From Capronia americana (Eukaryota; Ascomycota; Eurotiomycetes; Chaetothyriales; Herpotrichiellaceae), in NCBI GenBank assembly GCA_016110215.1, contig JADWQD010000016.1, positions 558,001 through 622,000 of the forward strand: DNA of 64,000 bases, read 5' to 3'. How positions within the stretch are numbered: position 1 is the stretch's first letter; every line of letters begins with the position of its first letter. The position numbers and the translations under genes were made by a program. The notes under the pieces are model-generated. The model searched no databases. It worked only from the letters and a program-made list of their open reading frames with translations, and was not told the origin of the DNA. Positions 21,748 through 32,910 of the stretch are shown piece by piece.

Positions 21748-23341
21748 ATGGCGCAGTCGGAACCGACACCGGCCGACTTCTCAAGCCCCCGCACAAACCA
21801 GAGAAATGCCGACGACGACCTGCCCGACTGGATGGAAGACGCGAAAACCAGAAACACGTCGGCGTCTCCCAAATTGGTGATATTCATGGTTGGATTACCG
21901 GCCCGAGGAAAGAGCTACATCTCGAAGAAGCTGGCGAGGTATCTGAACTGGCTACAGTACGACACTCGAGTTTTCAACGTGGGGGAAACCCGTCGATCAG
22001 AAAAACCTCCAGGAAGAGTAGGCCATTCTGCCCCGTTCTTTGACCCATTGAATGTCGAGGCTGTCGCACAGCGCGAGGCAATAGCTCTGCGGACCTTGGA
22101 CAGGCTGCTGGACTGGCTGCAGAACGACAAGGCATGTGTAGGAATTCTAGATGCGACGAACAGCACGACCAAACGACGGGCGACAGTGTTGGAGAGAGTG
22201 AGGCAGCGGAAATGTGCACAAATTGATGTGCTCTTCCTGGAGAGTTGCTGCTGGGACCCCGAGATTATCGACAAGAACATCCTGCTGAAACTGTCTGGGC
22301 CAGACTATCGACATCAACGCAAGGACATTGCCCTGATCGACTTCCGCAATAGAGTCAAGCTTTATGAAAAAAGCTATGTTCCACTTGGGACCGACATATT
22401 CGAGGTTCAGCTTCCTTACATCAAACTCATCGACGTAGGAAAGCAGCTGATTGCCAATTGCATAAGTGGGATTCTATCGGCCACTGCCGCCGAGTACCTC
22501 CTCAACTTCCGACTCCATGAGCGCCAGATATGGATCACACGAAACGGCGAAAGCCTCGACGATGTTCGAGGCATTATCGGAAGGAACTCGCGGTTGTCTC
22601 CACAAGGGGCCAAATTTGCTTCCGCGCTGAACAAATTCCTCGACAAACAATGGAATATGTGGGAGAGTCAACAACGCGGAGCTCAGTTTGCAAACAACGA
22701 CGACACTACCGCCACAGCTCCCCTACACCGGCGGCGAATGCCCGTACGCTCCTTCAACGTGTGGACTTCAACGATGACTCAAGCCATCGAGACAGGTCAG
22801 TCGTTCGACATGGATCGATACAGGGTGCGCCACCTGCGTATGCTCGACGACTTGAACGCGGGAGACATGGCAGGGCTGACTTTTGCGGACATCGAATCGA
22901 GCTATCCAGAGGAGATGGCGAAGAGACGAGAGAATCCGGTGTTCTACCGCTGGCCAGGACTGGCAGGAGAATCGTACGCGGACGTGATCAGTCGACTTCG
23001 CCCCGTCATCAACGAGTTGGAACGTTCGGAGGATCATGTGTTGCTCATCACGCACCGGGCGGTAGCGAGGGTTTTGCTTTCATACTTTCAAGAGCTGGAT
23101 TGGGCGAGCATTGCGAACATTGATGTCCCTCCGGGACAAGTGTTCTCGGTCGAATTGGTACGTGACTTGCATGGCTCAGACCCGACTTCACTGGACCTGA
23201 CTGATCCTTGTTTCGCAGCGGCCATACGGTGTGGCCGTCGAGTGCTATCAGTACAATGATCGTTCGGACGGTTTCGACCGTGTCGATACGGCACAATCCA
23301 ATCTGATCTCATCCTCAGCAGCTACGCCAGCAGAAAGTTGA
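21748..23341 (+). CDS. 6-phosphofructo-2-kinase with a probably dead bisphosphatase domain
   Basis: Exons 21748-23157 and 23219-23341 (intron 61 bp, GTACGT) give 510 residues. The kinase half has the P-loop GLPARGKSYIS (about residues 49-59), FNVGETRR and ILDATNSTTKRR, as in enzymes that make fructose 2,6-bisphosphate from fructose 6-phosphate and ATP. The second half has the phosphoglycerate-mutase fold, but the usual RHGES catalytic motif reads RNGES: the histidine that carries the phosphate is Asn266 (AAC, 22543-22545). The second-histidine region is kept (LLITHRAVARVLL). Loss of this histidine makes fructose-2,6-bisphosphatase activity unlikely, as in kinase-only fungal PFK-2 forms. The ATG at 21748 is used because the longer frame starts with TTG. 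Cluster expression of a kinase-only form could push flux towards glycolysis (inference). Confidence 0.92.
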
Positions 23342-23675
23342 TCTACGGAAGTACGCTTTCCGTGGAATATCGGCATCTTTCCACGTTCTCTGTCTATACA
23401 GGCATGGCACAGATAAACTCGATGCATCTTCTTGTCCTGGAGAACAGAGGCTCTCCATTCCTTCATTCTCGATTCTGACGACATGTGTTCGATCCCGGAG
23501 CCGGGTATGAGCCGGGTATGATTTGACACATCAACTCCCGGCCACACTTTCCCCCCCCCAGGCGGTTACCGTAGCTTGTTGTTACCATGCACATAGACGA
23601 AAGGGTTGCCATACTGGCCCCACCGCCGGGGGTCGGAAAATGGGTCCCGGCCCCTTGTCACTGGCCCAGGCAAAT

Positions 23676-23691
23676 CGGGAGACGGTTCCCG
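23676..23691. promoter_or_regulatory. CGG-N10-CCG site upstream of the transketolase-like gene
   Basis: The sequence is CGGGAGACGGTTCCCG, 134 bp before the ATG at 23825. It matches the SDR/BVMO palindrome at 13 of 16 positions. A possible TATA-like word (GATATATCA) follows at about 23741. Confidence 0.65.
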
Positions 23692-23824
23692 TCTCCGGCA
23701 ACATGAGGGCTCGTGTGCTCGCGCCCGGAGGCCTCCTAAATGATATATCACGCTTTGCATTTGCCTGCGGAGGAGCATCGTTCAGACACGATATACTGCA
23801 GCAAAGTCGATGGACTAGACAAAC

Positions 23825-26103
23825 ATGCATTCAGTCGAAATCAATGGGGTGGTGCCTGGCGTTGCCCGTGAAGAAGGCCCTCTCATGAATGGTGCCGCAG
23901 TGCAAGATATCTCATCACAAAAGGCCGGTTCTAGCTGGCAACCTGACCGTGATGACGACGACTTTGCGGTACTTGCCCTGCGCAATTTGCTCTTCGATAT
24001 TTGCAATCAGAATGGCGGGCATGGAGGTTCTGCCATTGGGATGAGTGCGATTGGAGTCGCTCTGTACAAATATGTCATGCACTACAACCCTCTCGACTCG
24101 GAATGGTTTGACCGCGACAGGTTCGTCCTCTCTAATGGTGAGTCATCACGGTGTTTGACCCTTCTGCAGGAATGCTGCGGTTACTGAATGTTGACAGGAC
24201 ATTGTGCGATGTTTCTATACGCCCTGAACCATCTCGTTGGGTTCCCCAATTGGACAATGGACGAGTTGAAAGGCTACGGCAGCGCGAAGGTGGACGGCTA
24301 CAAGACCATATGCCACGCTCATCCTGAGATCGAAGTTCCAGGCGTGGAAGTTACTACTGGCCCGCTGGGACAAGGGATTGCGAATGCTGTTGGTCTAGCC
24401 ATTGCATCGAAGAACCTGGCAGCACGTTACAACGAGCCCGGCTTTGATCTGGTCCGGTCTCGAATCTACTGCATGACCGGTGACGGTTGTCTCATGGAGG
24501 GTGTTGCCCTCGAAGCAATTTCACTGGCTGGGCATTTGCAGCTTGACAATTTGGTCTTGATCTACGACAACAACGCTGTCACGTGCGACGGACCCCTGGA
24601 CTGGATCAACAGCGAAGATACAAACAAGAAAATGGAAGCTTGTGGCTGGAACACGCTCGACATTGAAGACGGCAGCTATGACGTGCAGAAGATCGTTCAG
24701 ACACTAAGGATGGCGCAGGAATTCAAGGGAAAGCCCACGTTCATCAACATCAGAACTGTGATAGGCCTTGGTACAAAAGTCGCAGGAACGGCGAAGGCCC
24801 ATCATGGTGCCTTTGACGAGGAGAGCGTCAAGAAGTCGAAGATTTCTGCTGGCCAGGACCCATCAAGCACCCATCAAGTCCCCAGCAGGGCGCTGAAATT
24901 CTTCCGCGAACGTCAGACCGAAGGTGAGCGTCTCCACCGACGATGGGACTCTTTGGTTCAGAAATATGCCGAGCAGTATCCCGAGAAGGCGGCAGAATTT
25001 GAAGACCGCCGCCACGGCAGACTCGGCCGGCAATACGAGACGATTCTCGACAGCTTGACCACCCAGGAATTCGCCGGCATGGCGACCCGCGACGTCAATG
25101 GCTGCCTCATCGAACAAATCTGGCCCGTCTGCAAGGCCATGTTCGGGGGTGGCGCTGATCTCGTCAACTCGAACAAAGTCTATTACGCGGCAACCGACGT
25201 CTTCCACCCTCAGGTAGGGTACTCTGGTCGATACATCCGATACGGCATCCGAGAGCATGCCATGGCGTCCATTTCCAACGGAGTCGCCGCATATAATCCC
25301 GGCACATTTCTTCCCATCACCGCCACATTTTTCATGTTTTATCTCTATGTGAGTATCATCTCTCGCGCTCGTCAGTGGACCGGACCTAACGAGTCAATCA
25401 GGCTGCTCCCGGTGTCCGAATGGGCGCTCTGAGCCATCTTCAAGTGATCCACTTTGCTACACACGATTCCTTCGCGGAAGGCCAGAATGGTCCCACCCAT
25501 CAACCGGTCGAGCTTGATTCACTGTATCGGGCCATGCCCAATTTGCAGTACATCCGTCCTTGTGACGCGGAAGAGGTAATCGGCGCTTGGACGGTCGCCT
25601 TTGGCAGTCGCAGCACACCTTCTCTCCTCTCGTTGGGCCGCGATCCCGTCGGTCCTGTGCCGAACACGTCACGCCAAAAGGTCGCACGCGGTGCTTACGT
25701 GCTGCAAGACCCTGGCAATGCGCGGCTCACCCTTGTCAGTTGTGGTACCAACATGCACTATGCCGTGGCAGCTGCAGCCACGCTGGAAGCAGAAGGCGTT
25801 CCAGTGCGCACTGTCAGCGCTCCCTGCTTCGATCTCTTTGACCAGCAAGACGCCGCCTATCGGGAGTCGGTCTTCCCTCTGGACGGAAGCCCGATCGTCA
25901 GCGTCGAGGAGTACGTCCCGCAGGCGTGGGCGAAATACACCACTGCAAGTATCGGCATGGCCGGTTATGGCTATTCGGCGTCAAATGCCAGCAACTACGA
26001 ACGCTTTGGACTGGATGCGAAGGGGATTGTGGCCAGAGTCAGGTCCTACCTCGACCGCTTGGGTGGAGGCAACGCAAGGATGGCGGGCTGGCAGCGTCTA
26101 TAG
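23825..26103 (+). CDS. Transketolase family protein, dihydroxyacetone-synthase-like
   Basis: Exons 23825-24137, 24198-25348 and 25402-26103 (introns 60 and 53 bp) give 721 residues. Thiamine diphosphate enzyme marks are GGHGGSAIGMSAIGVALYKY, GPLGQGIANAVGLAIA, the cofactor motif MTGDGCLMEGVALEAISLAG through DNNAVTCDG, the conserved YIRYGIREHAMASISNG, and THDSFAEGQNGPTHQPVE. Transketolases move two-carbon units between sugar phosphates. The dihydroxyacetone synthase branch uses formaldehyde as acceptor and xylulose 5-phosphate as donor. The GGHGGS and PNLQYIRPCDAEEV wording suggests this branch, but I cannot separate it from ordinary transketolase without alignment. The C-terminus WQRL is not a standard peroxisomal signal. 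It is the last gene of the cluster. Confidence 0.9.
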
Positions 26104-26544
26104 ACCAGCGTACAGTAAAAGCATCCATCCTTTAAACTATATAAGGATGCGGCCTCTCTCTCTGGATAGCTATCCTATTACACCAAGTTCTCAATCAATA
26201 AAGTTGCCAATATTAAGAGTTCGAATAGCTCTACTACGACGATCCGACTAGCATTCACGCGATCCCTACCAATCAGCTATAACCACTATCCCATGTGCAG
26301 CCAAGATTGCTGACAGCAGCTCTTAGATTGAGAGGCTGATGGATAGGGATCATTTTACGAGTGCGAGCGAGGCAAGGGATTTGGGCGTTGTGGATGAGGT
26401 GCTGGGTCCGAGAGGGAAGGTTGTCGAGGGTGAGGAGGGTAAGCAAGCTGTGTAGAAGGGATTGCGCTGGTGGATTGCTTGTAATTTTATAGTTGTATTG
26501 TGCTCGCCGGTTGATGGCAGTGCCCGATGAGTAATCAGAACGTT
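26104..26544. other. Intergenic region, no gene seen
   Basis: About 440 bp downstream of the transketolase-like gene. It holds only short frames and AT-rich 3' flank; no recognisable feature. Confidence 0.5.
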
Positions 26545-27522
26545 CTACGCCATATCGACAGAGCATCCAGGCCGCTCAAATGAAATGCACAATGGAGAAA
26601 GTAAACGGCGTTGCAGGACGAATGATGAGCTGTCCGTTGTTGATTGAGATGTGTTTGCTGGCATGTCGCAAGGAACAGTCGAGTATCTCCAGCATTCAAC
26701 GTCATTTTGGGTACATACGTAGTTGGTCGGCTTCAATTGTATGATTAGGTCCGCTTTCCCTGACGCACATCCACTCAGCCACGACGCAAGCTGCAAGACG
26801 AGGTCGAAGTCTGTTCGAAGGTGTGCCTCCGGTATGCACACAATCTCGGATCGTTCAGAGAAGTTGGTCAGAACGGTTTTCCATTCATCCCACCTGTTCA
26901 ACACCAATCCGTACTGATATTCTTCCAGAGCAAGTCCAATTATTCGCGATGAACCAGCATCCTTGTCATGCCTGAATATGATGCGTGCGTAGAGAGTGTC
27001 GCCTCCACCAGCACCAAAATTGTATCAGATGTTTCCACCGGCACGTTAGTCAGGAGATCGATTCTGATCTTGTAATCCTCTGTGCGAAGGCCGTCAACAT
27101 TGAATCTTGTGCGGTCGACACGGACCTCCGCAGTCTGATATCGGTAGCGCGACGTTTCGTCGCTAGGATATGGCCCTTCAATGAGTATGAAGACCTCAAA
27201 AGATCGCAATGGTATAGACACACGATCGACCATGCTAGCGTTCGGCGCTGGGCCACTCATCATCTCCAGACTGGTACCAAGAACTGACCTCAAGGTATTC
27301 AAGTAATCGAGAGGGCAAAAGTGTTGGTGCCTTTGCCATCCGACCGTCTCGCTTCAATCGTGTGTTCTTCGATCTTGACCAGCGGGGTACGAGCTGGTTT
27401 GAAGGATCCTTGAAATATCGGATTCCCTCTCTTTTCCGACGTGGTGATGCCGAGGAACAGACAAGAGCAAAATCTTGACAATTGTTGCTCATGGCGTCGC
27501 AAGCCCCAAACTGCTTGATCAT
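26545..27522 (-). pseudogene. Degraded or mis-spliced hypothetical gene
   Basis: Several overlapping minus-strand frames have coding-like composition but do not join with obvious introns: 27235-27522 (SNNCQDFALV near its start), a second frame over 27299-27502, 26940-27302 (SIPLRSFEVFILIEGPY, then VPVETSDTILVLVEATLS) and 26545-26907. The NCQ-F word is common in small fungal proteins of papain- or LRAT-like folds, but that is weak evidence. Better segments switch frame without clean splice sites, which suggests a decayed gene. It could instead be a multi-exon gene I could not resolve. Confidence 0.35.
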
Positions 27523-28444
27523 GGCGTTGGTCGCTTCTTGGATTGATTGATCCGTGTCCCTCGGAATACTAATTATCCGAGCCGCCGTGGGTTGGGCCCA
27601 GCCAAATCAAGGCTTGTGTAACGAACTGGCCTTCATGCAACCCGTCAGGCAATGGCGCTCGCTATACGCAAATCGACTTAGCTATCCTGAAACAGACGGT
27701 ACTTTTTTCCAGTACGGCACTATCGCCCAGACGCGAACACAGCGACGAAAGCAGTTTGCCGCGGCAATGCAAACCTGCGTTGAGCTGGGCATACCCTGAA
27801 GGTCCGTCCTAAGCTCCAGGGCAGGGCTCAAAGCTTAGCCCGCGGAGGCGCGGGCTTTCTACCTTTAAGCTTTCGTCCTCTGTAGGCTTGAAGGTGGCCA
27901 GCTCGGCAATTTTTACTATGGCTCCAAAGGCCAAGTTTCTCTGTGGAAGCGGCGGCTGGCTGAATGTGCAGGAGCCAAATCAGCCGATCTTACAGTGATA
28001 GTAACAAGCTGCGTCTCTAACAGTTTCACGTCCGACCTTGTCACACCTTCTGCAGCAATAAGCGGCTGAAGCAATCAGCGCGCATATGTTGAAACAAGTT
28101 TTTTGATCCTTCCCAGCGGCTGCCGTTGTATCGTATCTCGTGTTGGGGCGCTAACTAAGCCACAACGCTGCCTAAAGCTGGGCCGAATGGCTTCACCAGC
28201 CCTTCCGCCCCCACTGCAACCTGGCCTCTTGGGTCGATCAGAACCCGGCGGATTCCTCTCAGTATGGCCCAAGCGGACGAGAAACGTCCAAACCAGGGAT
28301 GGACTAACGGCGGCAATGCGTATAAGGAGGCTATTCTGGCAACCTGGAAATCTTCACCTGCCATGCGGCAGAAATTGAAAATCCCGTAATATCTTGCCCC
28401 GCAGAGTGTGATGCAAGGTCCGAGCACTTGAACTACGAAATGGT
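27523..28444. other. Intergenic region with a short GC-rich hairpin
   Basis: No gene recognised. A perfect 8-bp stem (AGCCCGCG at 27837-27844, CGCGGGCT at 27849-27856) with a GAGG loop is present. AAGCTT words flank the stem on both sides (27831 and 27867). Its role is unknown. Confidence 0.5.
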
Positions 28445-31400
28445 ATGAAGCCGGTATCACTCTCGCGCAAGATTCAGACGCTAATTACGGCCCATCAAGT
28501 CACTGCGAGAACTCGCCCCGGGAACAGGGCTCCGCGGTGATGAGTTCCCAGCGATTGAGTCCGGATCCCTCGAAGACCCTAGATTCAATTGAATAATCAC
28601 TGAACACTATTTCAGTATTGTTGCGGTCCACGGACTGAACCCCTCCAACAACGAAAACCACGCTTTCGATACCTGGTGCAAACCAGCGACTGCCACCGAA
28701 AACCTCTGGCTGAGAGATGTCTTCCCCAAAGTCCAGCCCAATGCCCGAGTATTTCTCTACGAATACAATTCTAGTCCTGCATTTGGCGCAGGTAAGGATA
28801 GTTTTGTTCGGGAAGCCAATCAACTCCTAGACGAAATCTATGGTGCTCGTTGGAATAGCGTAAGATAATGGGTATTTAATATACTCAAGGAAGCTAAACC
28901 TCGCAGAGAAGAAATCTCCCTATTATTTTCATCGGTCACAGTCTGGGGGGGATTCTGATAAAGCAGGTTCGTCGTAAGCTTTATCTATAGGCTGGGGCTG
29001 ATGCACGGTACAGGCTCTTGTGAATGCTTGGGCAAATGCCAGATATAGAACTATCAAGACCTCAACGTAAGTCTCCACGTGAATAGGTAATTGAAATTTA
29101 TTACTTTCTTAGAGCTGACTTTCTGAAGATATGCACTGGTTTTCTTCGGAACGCCCCACTCAGGACCGTCGGGTGATCTCAAGATTGGTCTCGGGAAAGC
29201 CTGCGCGAGAGTTGTCCAATCTCTGCCTTGGACTCAGTCAACCAAAATATTGGAAGTCCTTGAGCCTGGGACATTATTTGGAGATTTCCTCGGTGACCAG
29301 TTCAGACAGCAGCTTGAGCAGTACAAAATTCTTTCTTGCTATGAAGGAATCGGAAATGTAGGTCAAAGCAAAACGTCGTTGGCGTTGCCCCAACTAATCC
29401 TCCTTATACAGATTGTCCCATACGAATCGGCCGTCTTAAATTTACCGGGAGAGAGGGAGATACAGCTCAGGATCAACGCCGACCACAGCAACATGTGTCG
29501 GTTCGACATGACTTTACAAGCGGACAGGGATAACTATCGGAAGGTAGAGAGGAACCTACAAATGCTCTGTGCTGATGCCCTTGTTGGCTCTGTTGAATCT
29601 TCAGAAGGAGGTAAGCAGAGAGCCTAATACTATCGACTCTGAAAGCTATTATGAGGGTCAACAAAATTTCCTGCACGTCCGTATTGATTTGCTCGGTGAC
29701 ACTTCAATGACCCTCATTGGCGCCTAGAGAATTCCAGCACCTCCTGTATCAATTGATCCACCATCATGCTTCCCTTTTTTTATGCTGTTGGAATTCTGAC
29801 AAGGGTGCCTAGGAGATCAAGATTCAACGAATGTAAGACAAGGAGGCATTGATCTATTTTCTGCTCTCTTAGGCAAACTCGATTTCTCTGGGGGTAACGT
29901 CAACATTCCTGTCACCTTAAGTATGGACAGACTTCATGAACCCGAACCAAAAGCTGATGAAATGAATCAGATGTGGTCGAAGCTCCTGACTTTGCTTGGA
30001 GAGTATATCGCATGTGCGAAAACTCATCTGCTTCTCAGGATTTCCGCAAAATCTCCAGCGATGTCTCTGACTTATACCTTGCACTTCGGACAATGGTTGA
30101 CAAACTCGAGAGCGACACCTTTTCTGTTGACTGTAAGAAACAGATACAGGATCACATGAAATCCAATTTTGAGGCGCTCCACAAATTACAATCTATGCTT
30201 GAAGCGTATAGAGCTCTTCCTCACAGAAGCCGGGAAACATGGAATCGTCTGAGATACGAAGCTCATGAGATTTCGCAGATAAGCATCGATCTTCAGTCCA
30301 ACATTGATGCAGCCAGGGAAATCAACCATCAGCTCGAAGAGTAGGTTGGGCCCACAATGCAAATGTGGCTTTATGGCAGGCTAACCCGGCCTCAGGCACT
30401 CTATGAACAGCTTGATTGAACGGCTGGATGAGTTGATTGAGGATACACAGACCGGAGCGCGGAGTTCTTCAGCATTGTCCGGCCATGTTTCTAATATATC
30501 AACAGCCAGCTCAGCCAGTAGAGAGGACATCTGGCAAGCCCTTCGTCGAGATCTCGAAGGACTCGGCGTCTCTTCCATCGTGCTGTCAGAGCAGCGTGAC
30601 TACATTGTCAAATGGCTTATGAATGCCGTTGCAGCAGGAAGGGTAGAGCTAGACTCACCCGCCTCTGAATTGGCACCAGTCGTTGACATGTCGTCACTCA
30701 TGGTCGATGAACCCACGTCTACGGTTGAAGAAGGCGATTTCAGCTGGTGGCCACGAAGAAGAAAAGCCGTTCGGGAGAGGCCAGTCTCGCAACATCTTTA
30801 TGTTCCCACGAACGGGCCAAAGCACAAAAGCCCTTCCTGGATCAAACAGATACAGCACACCAGGATGAGCAAGGAAAAATCCTTACATGCAGCTATCAAG
30901 AGCAGAGATGTGTCGAAGATTGAAGAGTTTCTCGCTTTCCCACTCAGTGTCGCCTCCGCTTGTAAGCTGAATGAGAGCGCCGTCTCGCTGGCAGTTTCGA
31001 ACGGAGATGAAGAAATTTTGCAGCTGCTGATGGAACGAGGACGTTGGAATCCACGAAACTTTCACGAAAAATATTGGCTGGAAAGACATTTGGAGGGCCT
31101 GGTTCGCACCACAGCCTCCAATGGTCCAGTCAGTTTACTCGGCGTTCTTCTGGAAAATGGCCTCCCAGCGCTTGTTGCGGATTTCAGAGCAGCCTGCAGC
31201 TCTCGAAATACAGCCACAGCAGAATTGATACTGCAAAAAGGAGGACTGGAAAACGACGAGATATCCCCTTTCCTATGCGAGGCCGCTTACAACGAGTATC
31301 CGGAAATGTTCCAATTGCTACTTCGCTATGGCGCAAGTATTCATACCAAAAACGATTTCAACTTATTTGACTACTTCAAGAACCAGCCACAGCAGGATTC

Positions 31401-32295
31401 CCCCTTGGAAGGCTCTTTCCTGAGAATAATTATGACGCCCTTACATTTCGCAAGCGCAGTTCGCAACACACACATAATACAGCTCGCGCTGTCGCACGGC
31501 GCCCATATAGACGAGAAGGACAACTTTGGCGAAACCCCATTACACAAAGCGACAGGCGGCATTGAAAGCTTAGGTACGATTTTCCACGATCGTAGAAGGC
31601 GTGTGAGGATGGAATCTATGCGAGAACCTGGTGCAGCGATCGAACTCCTTCTCGGCAAAGGCGCCGATGTCGACGCGAAAACCATGGGCGGGCAAACGGC
31701 TCTTCACCTTGCAGCAAAGTACAACGCGTTATCTGCGATCGGAGCACTCTTGGCTGGCAACGCACGCATTTCGGCCGTCGACCATCGAGGGAATTCGCCC
31801 CTCCATCACGCCACCTCATTGGAAAGTCTCTACAAGAAGAAAGTGCCTCTCACCCAGATTGCTTTTGCCGCATCTGAACTCAAACTCGGCTACGTAGAAG
31901 AATCTCGCGTTTACTTTGGAGGAGAGGGAGTCATGAGCCGTTTACTGGCCAAAGGAGCTCCAGTCGACCAGAAGAACTCTTGCTCTCGCACGCCGTTGCA
32001 CCTGGCCGCACGGCAGGGAAACGACGTGCGATCGGCCATATTGCTAAGCCACGGCGCAGACGTGAATGCCACCGATAATGGCGGCTGGACGCCGCTGCAT
32101 GGTGCCATTGAAGCCGGCGCGATTGCGACGGTCCGGCTTTTGCTGTCAAATGGCGCAGCTACAAACACACGAGCCATCATTAAGGTGGGAGATGGGGATG
32201 GTTCGCAGACTCGGGTTATGGATGCGCTTCAGCACGCACGGCACCTGAAAGCAGAGGCAATCGTGCAGATACTTATTGACGCAAACCTCCAATGA
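28445..32295 (+). CDS. SesB-like hydrolase domain fused to ankyrin repeats (NLR-like, no NB domain)
   Basis: Nine exons are predicted: 28445-28536, 28616-28859, 28907-28966, 29014-29066, 29129-29357, 29412-29610, 29873-29893, 29971-30340 and 30396-32295, about 1,055 residues. The N-terminal part has alpha/beta-hydrolase marks of the SesB/lipase-like effector domain of fungal NLR proteins: IVAVHGLNPSNN, FLYEYNSS, the nucleophile elbow FIGHSLGGILIKQ, and FFGTPHSGPSGDL. A predicted coiled-coil segment follows (about 29971-30560), then at least six ankyrin units, including TPLHFASAVRN, TALHLAAKYN, TPLHLAARQGN and WTPLHGAIEAG. No NACHT or NB-ARC motifs lie between. Exon 1 and the 21-nt exon are the least certain parts; skipping the small exon also keeps the frame. 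A role in immunity or self-recognition is inference. Confidence 0.75.
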
Positions 32296-32483
32296 AGTTG
32301 CCCAGGAGCGGGATAAGTAAATGCTCAGGTTGACACTTGGCCCTTTGACGGGCTCTGTACATAGCAATACAACCATTCGCAAATTGACGTGCAATTACTC
32401 CCATCCCTATCCGTAAAATATCTGGGTCAGGAGGCTTTAAGTCTCTCGGAATCGTCGGTCGTGAGTCTACCCTACTCGTACGT

Positions 32484-32560
32484 GAGGACGTGGTGTGCCT
32501 AATTCTATTCTATACCATGCCACCAACGTCTCTATCGAGAGCCTGGGCCAAGTTCTGCCT
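32484..32560 (-). pseudogene. ABC-transporter C-terminal tail fragment
   Basis: On the minus strand 13 codons (LAQALDRDVGGMV, stop at 32510-32512) resemble the tail of the ABC pseudogene at 34.9 kb (MAQALDR then AVNSGVA). The DNA is also shared, including an exact 21-bp match (32530-32550 with 34915-34935) and GAGGACGTGG beyond both stop codons. Upstream the frame runs into unrelated sequence, so this is a fragment left by duplication or rearrangement. Confidence 0.5.
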
Positions 32561-32910
32561 TCTTTCTACTGAATCTGGCGACGGGCGACCCCTGCACCTT
32601 CGAGTTTCCAGCTTGGACCAAACGCCTTCAACGGCTGAGCCGCCGACCAGAAAAGCGAGACTAACATCGCAACAACTGTGGCAGGGACCATTGCATCCCG
32701 CAAATCCCACTGACCAGTGGGAGCGTGCTCGAAGGTCAGCCACCAGCCCCAAAAGCCAAAAGGCCCCGCAAACACGAGAATGTGGTACATGATCAGAAAT
32801 GATGATGTATGGTTCTTCCACCGCTTTGACACCTCAGGTGTAGTCGATATTGGGCGTTTTCAGAAGCCATTCGGTATGCTTTTGTGGAATCTTGGGGAGG
32901 AAGATATTGG
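32561..32910 (-). pseudogene. Frameshifted relic of a membrane protein
   Basis: A coding-like segment (IFLPKIPQKHTEWLLK, about 32910-32845) meets a second segment in another frame (SKRWKNHTSSFLIMY, then hydrophobic FAGPFGFWGWWLTF and AMVPATVVAMLVSLFWSAA). No intron fits near 32837, where the frames cross, so a 1- or 2-nt indel is likely. The hydrophobic stretches look like two membrane helices. I do not recognise the family. It lies between the two ABC-tail copies. Confidence 0.45.
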
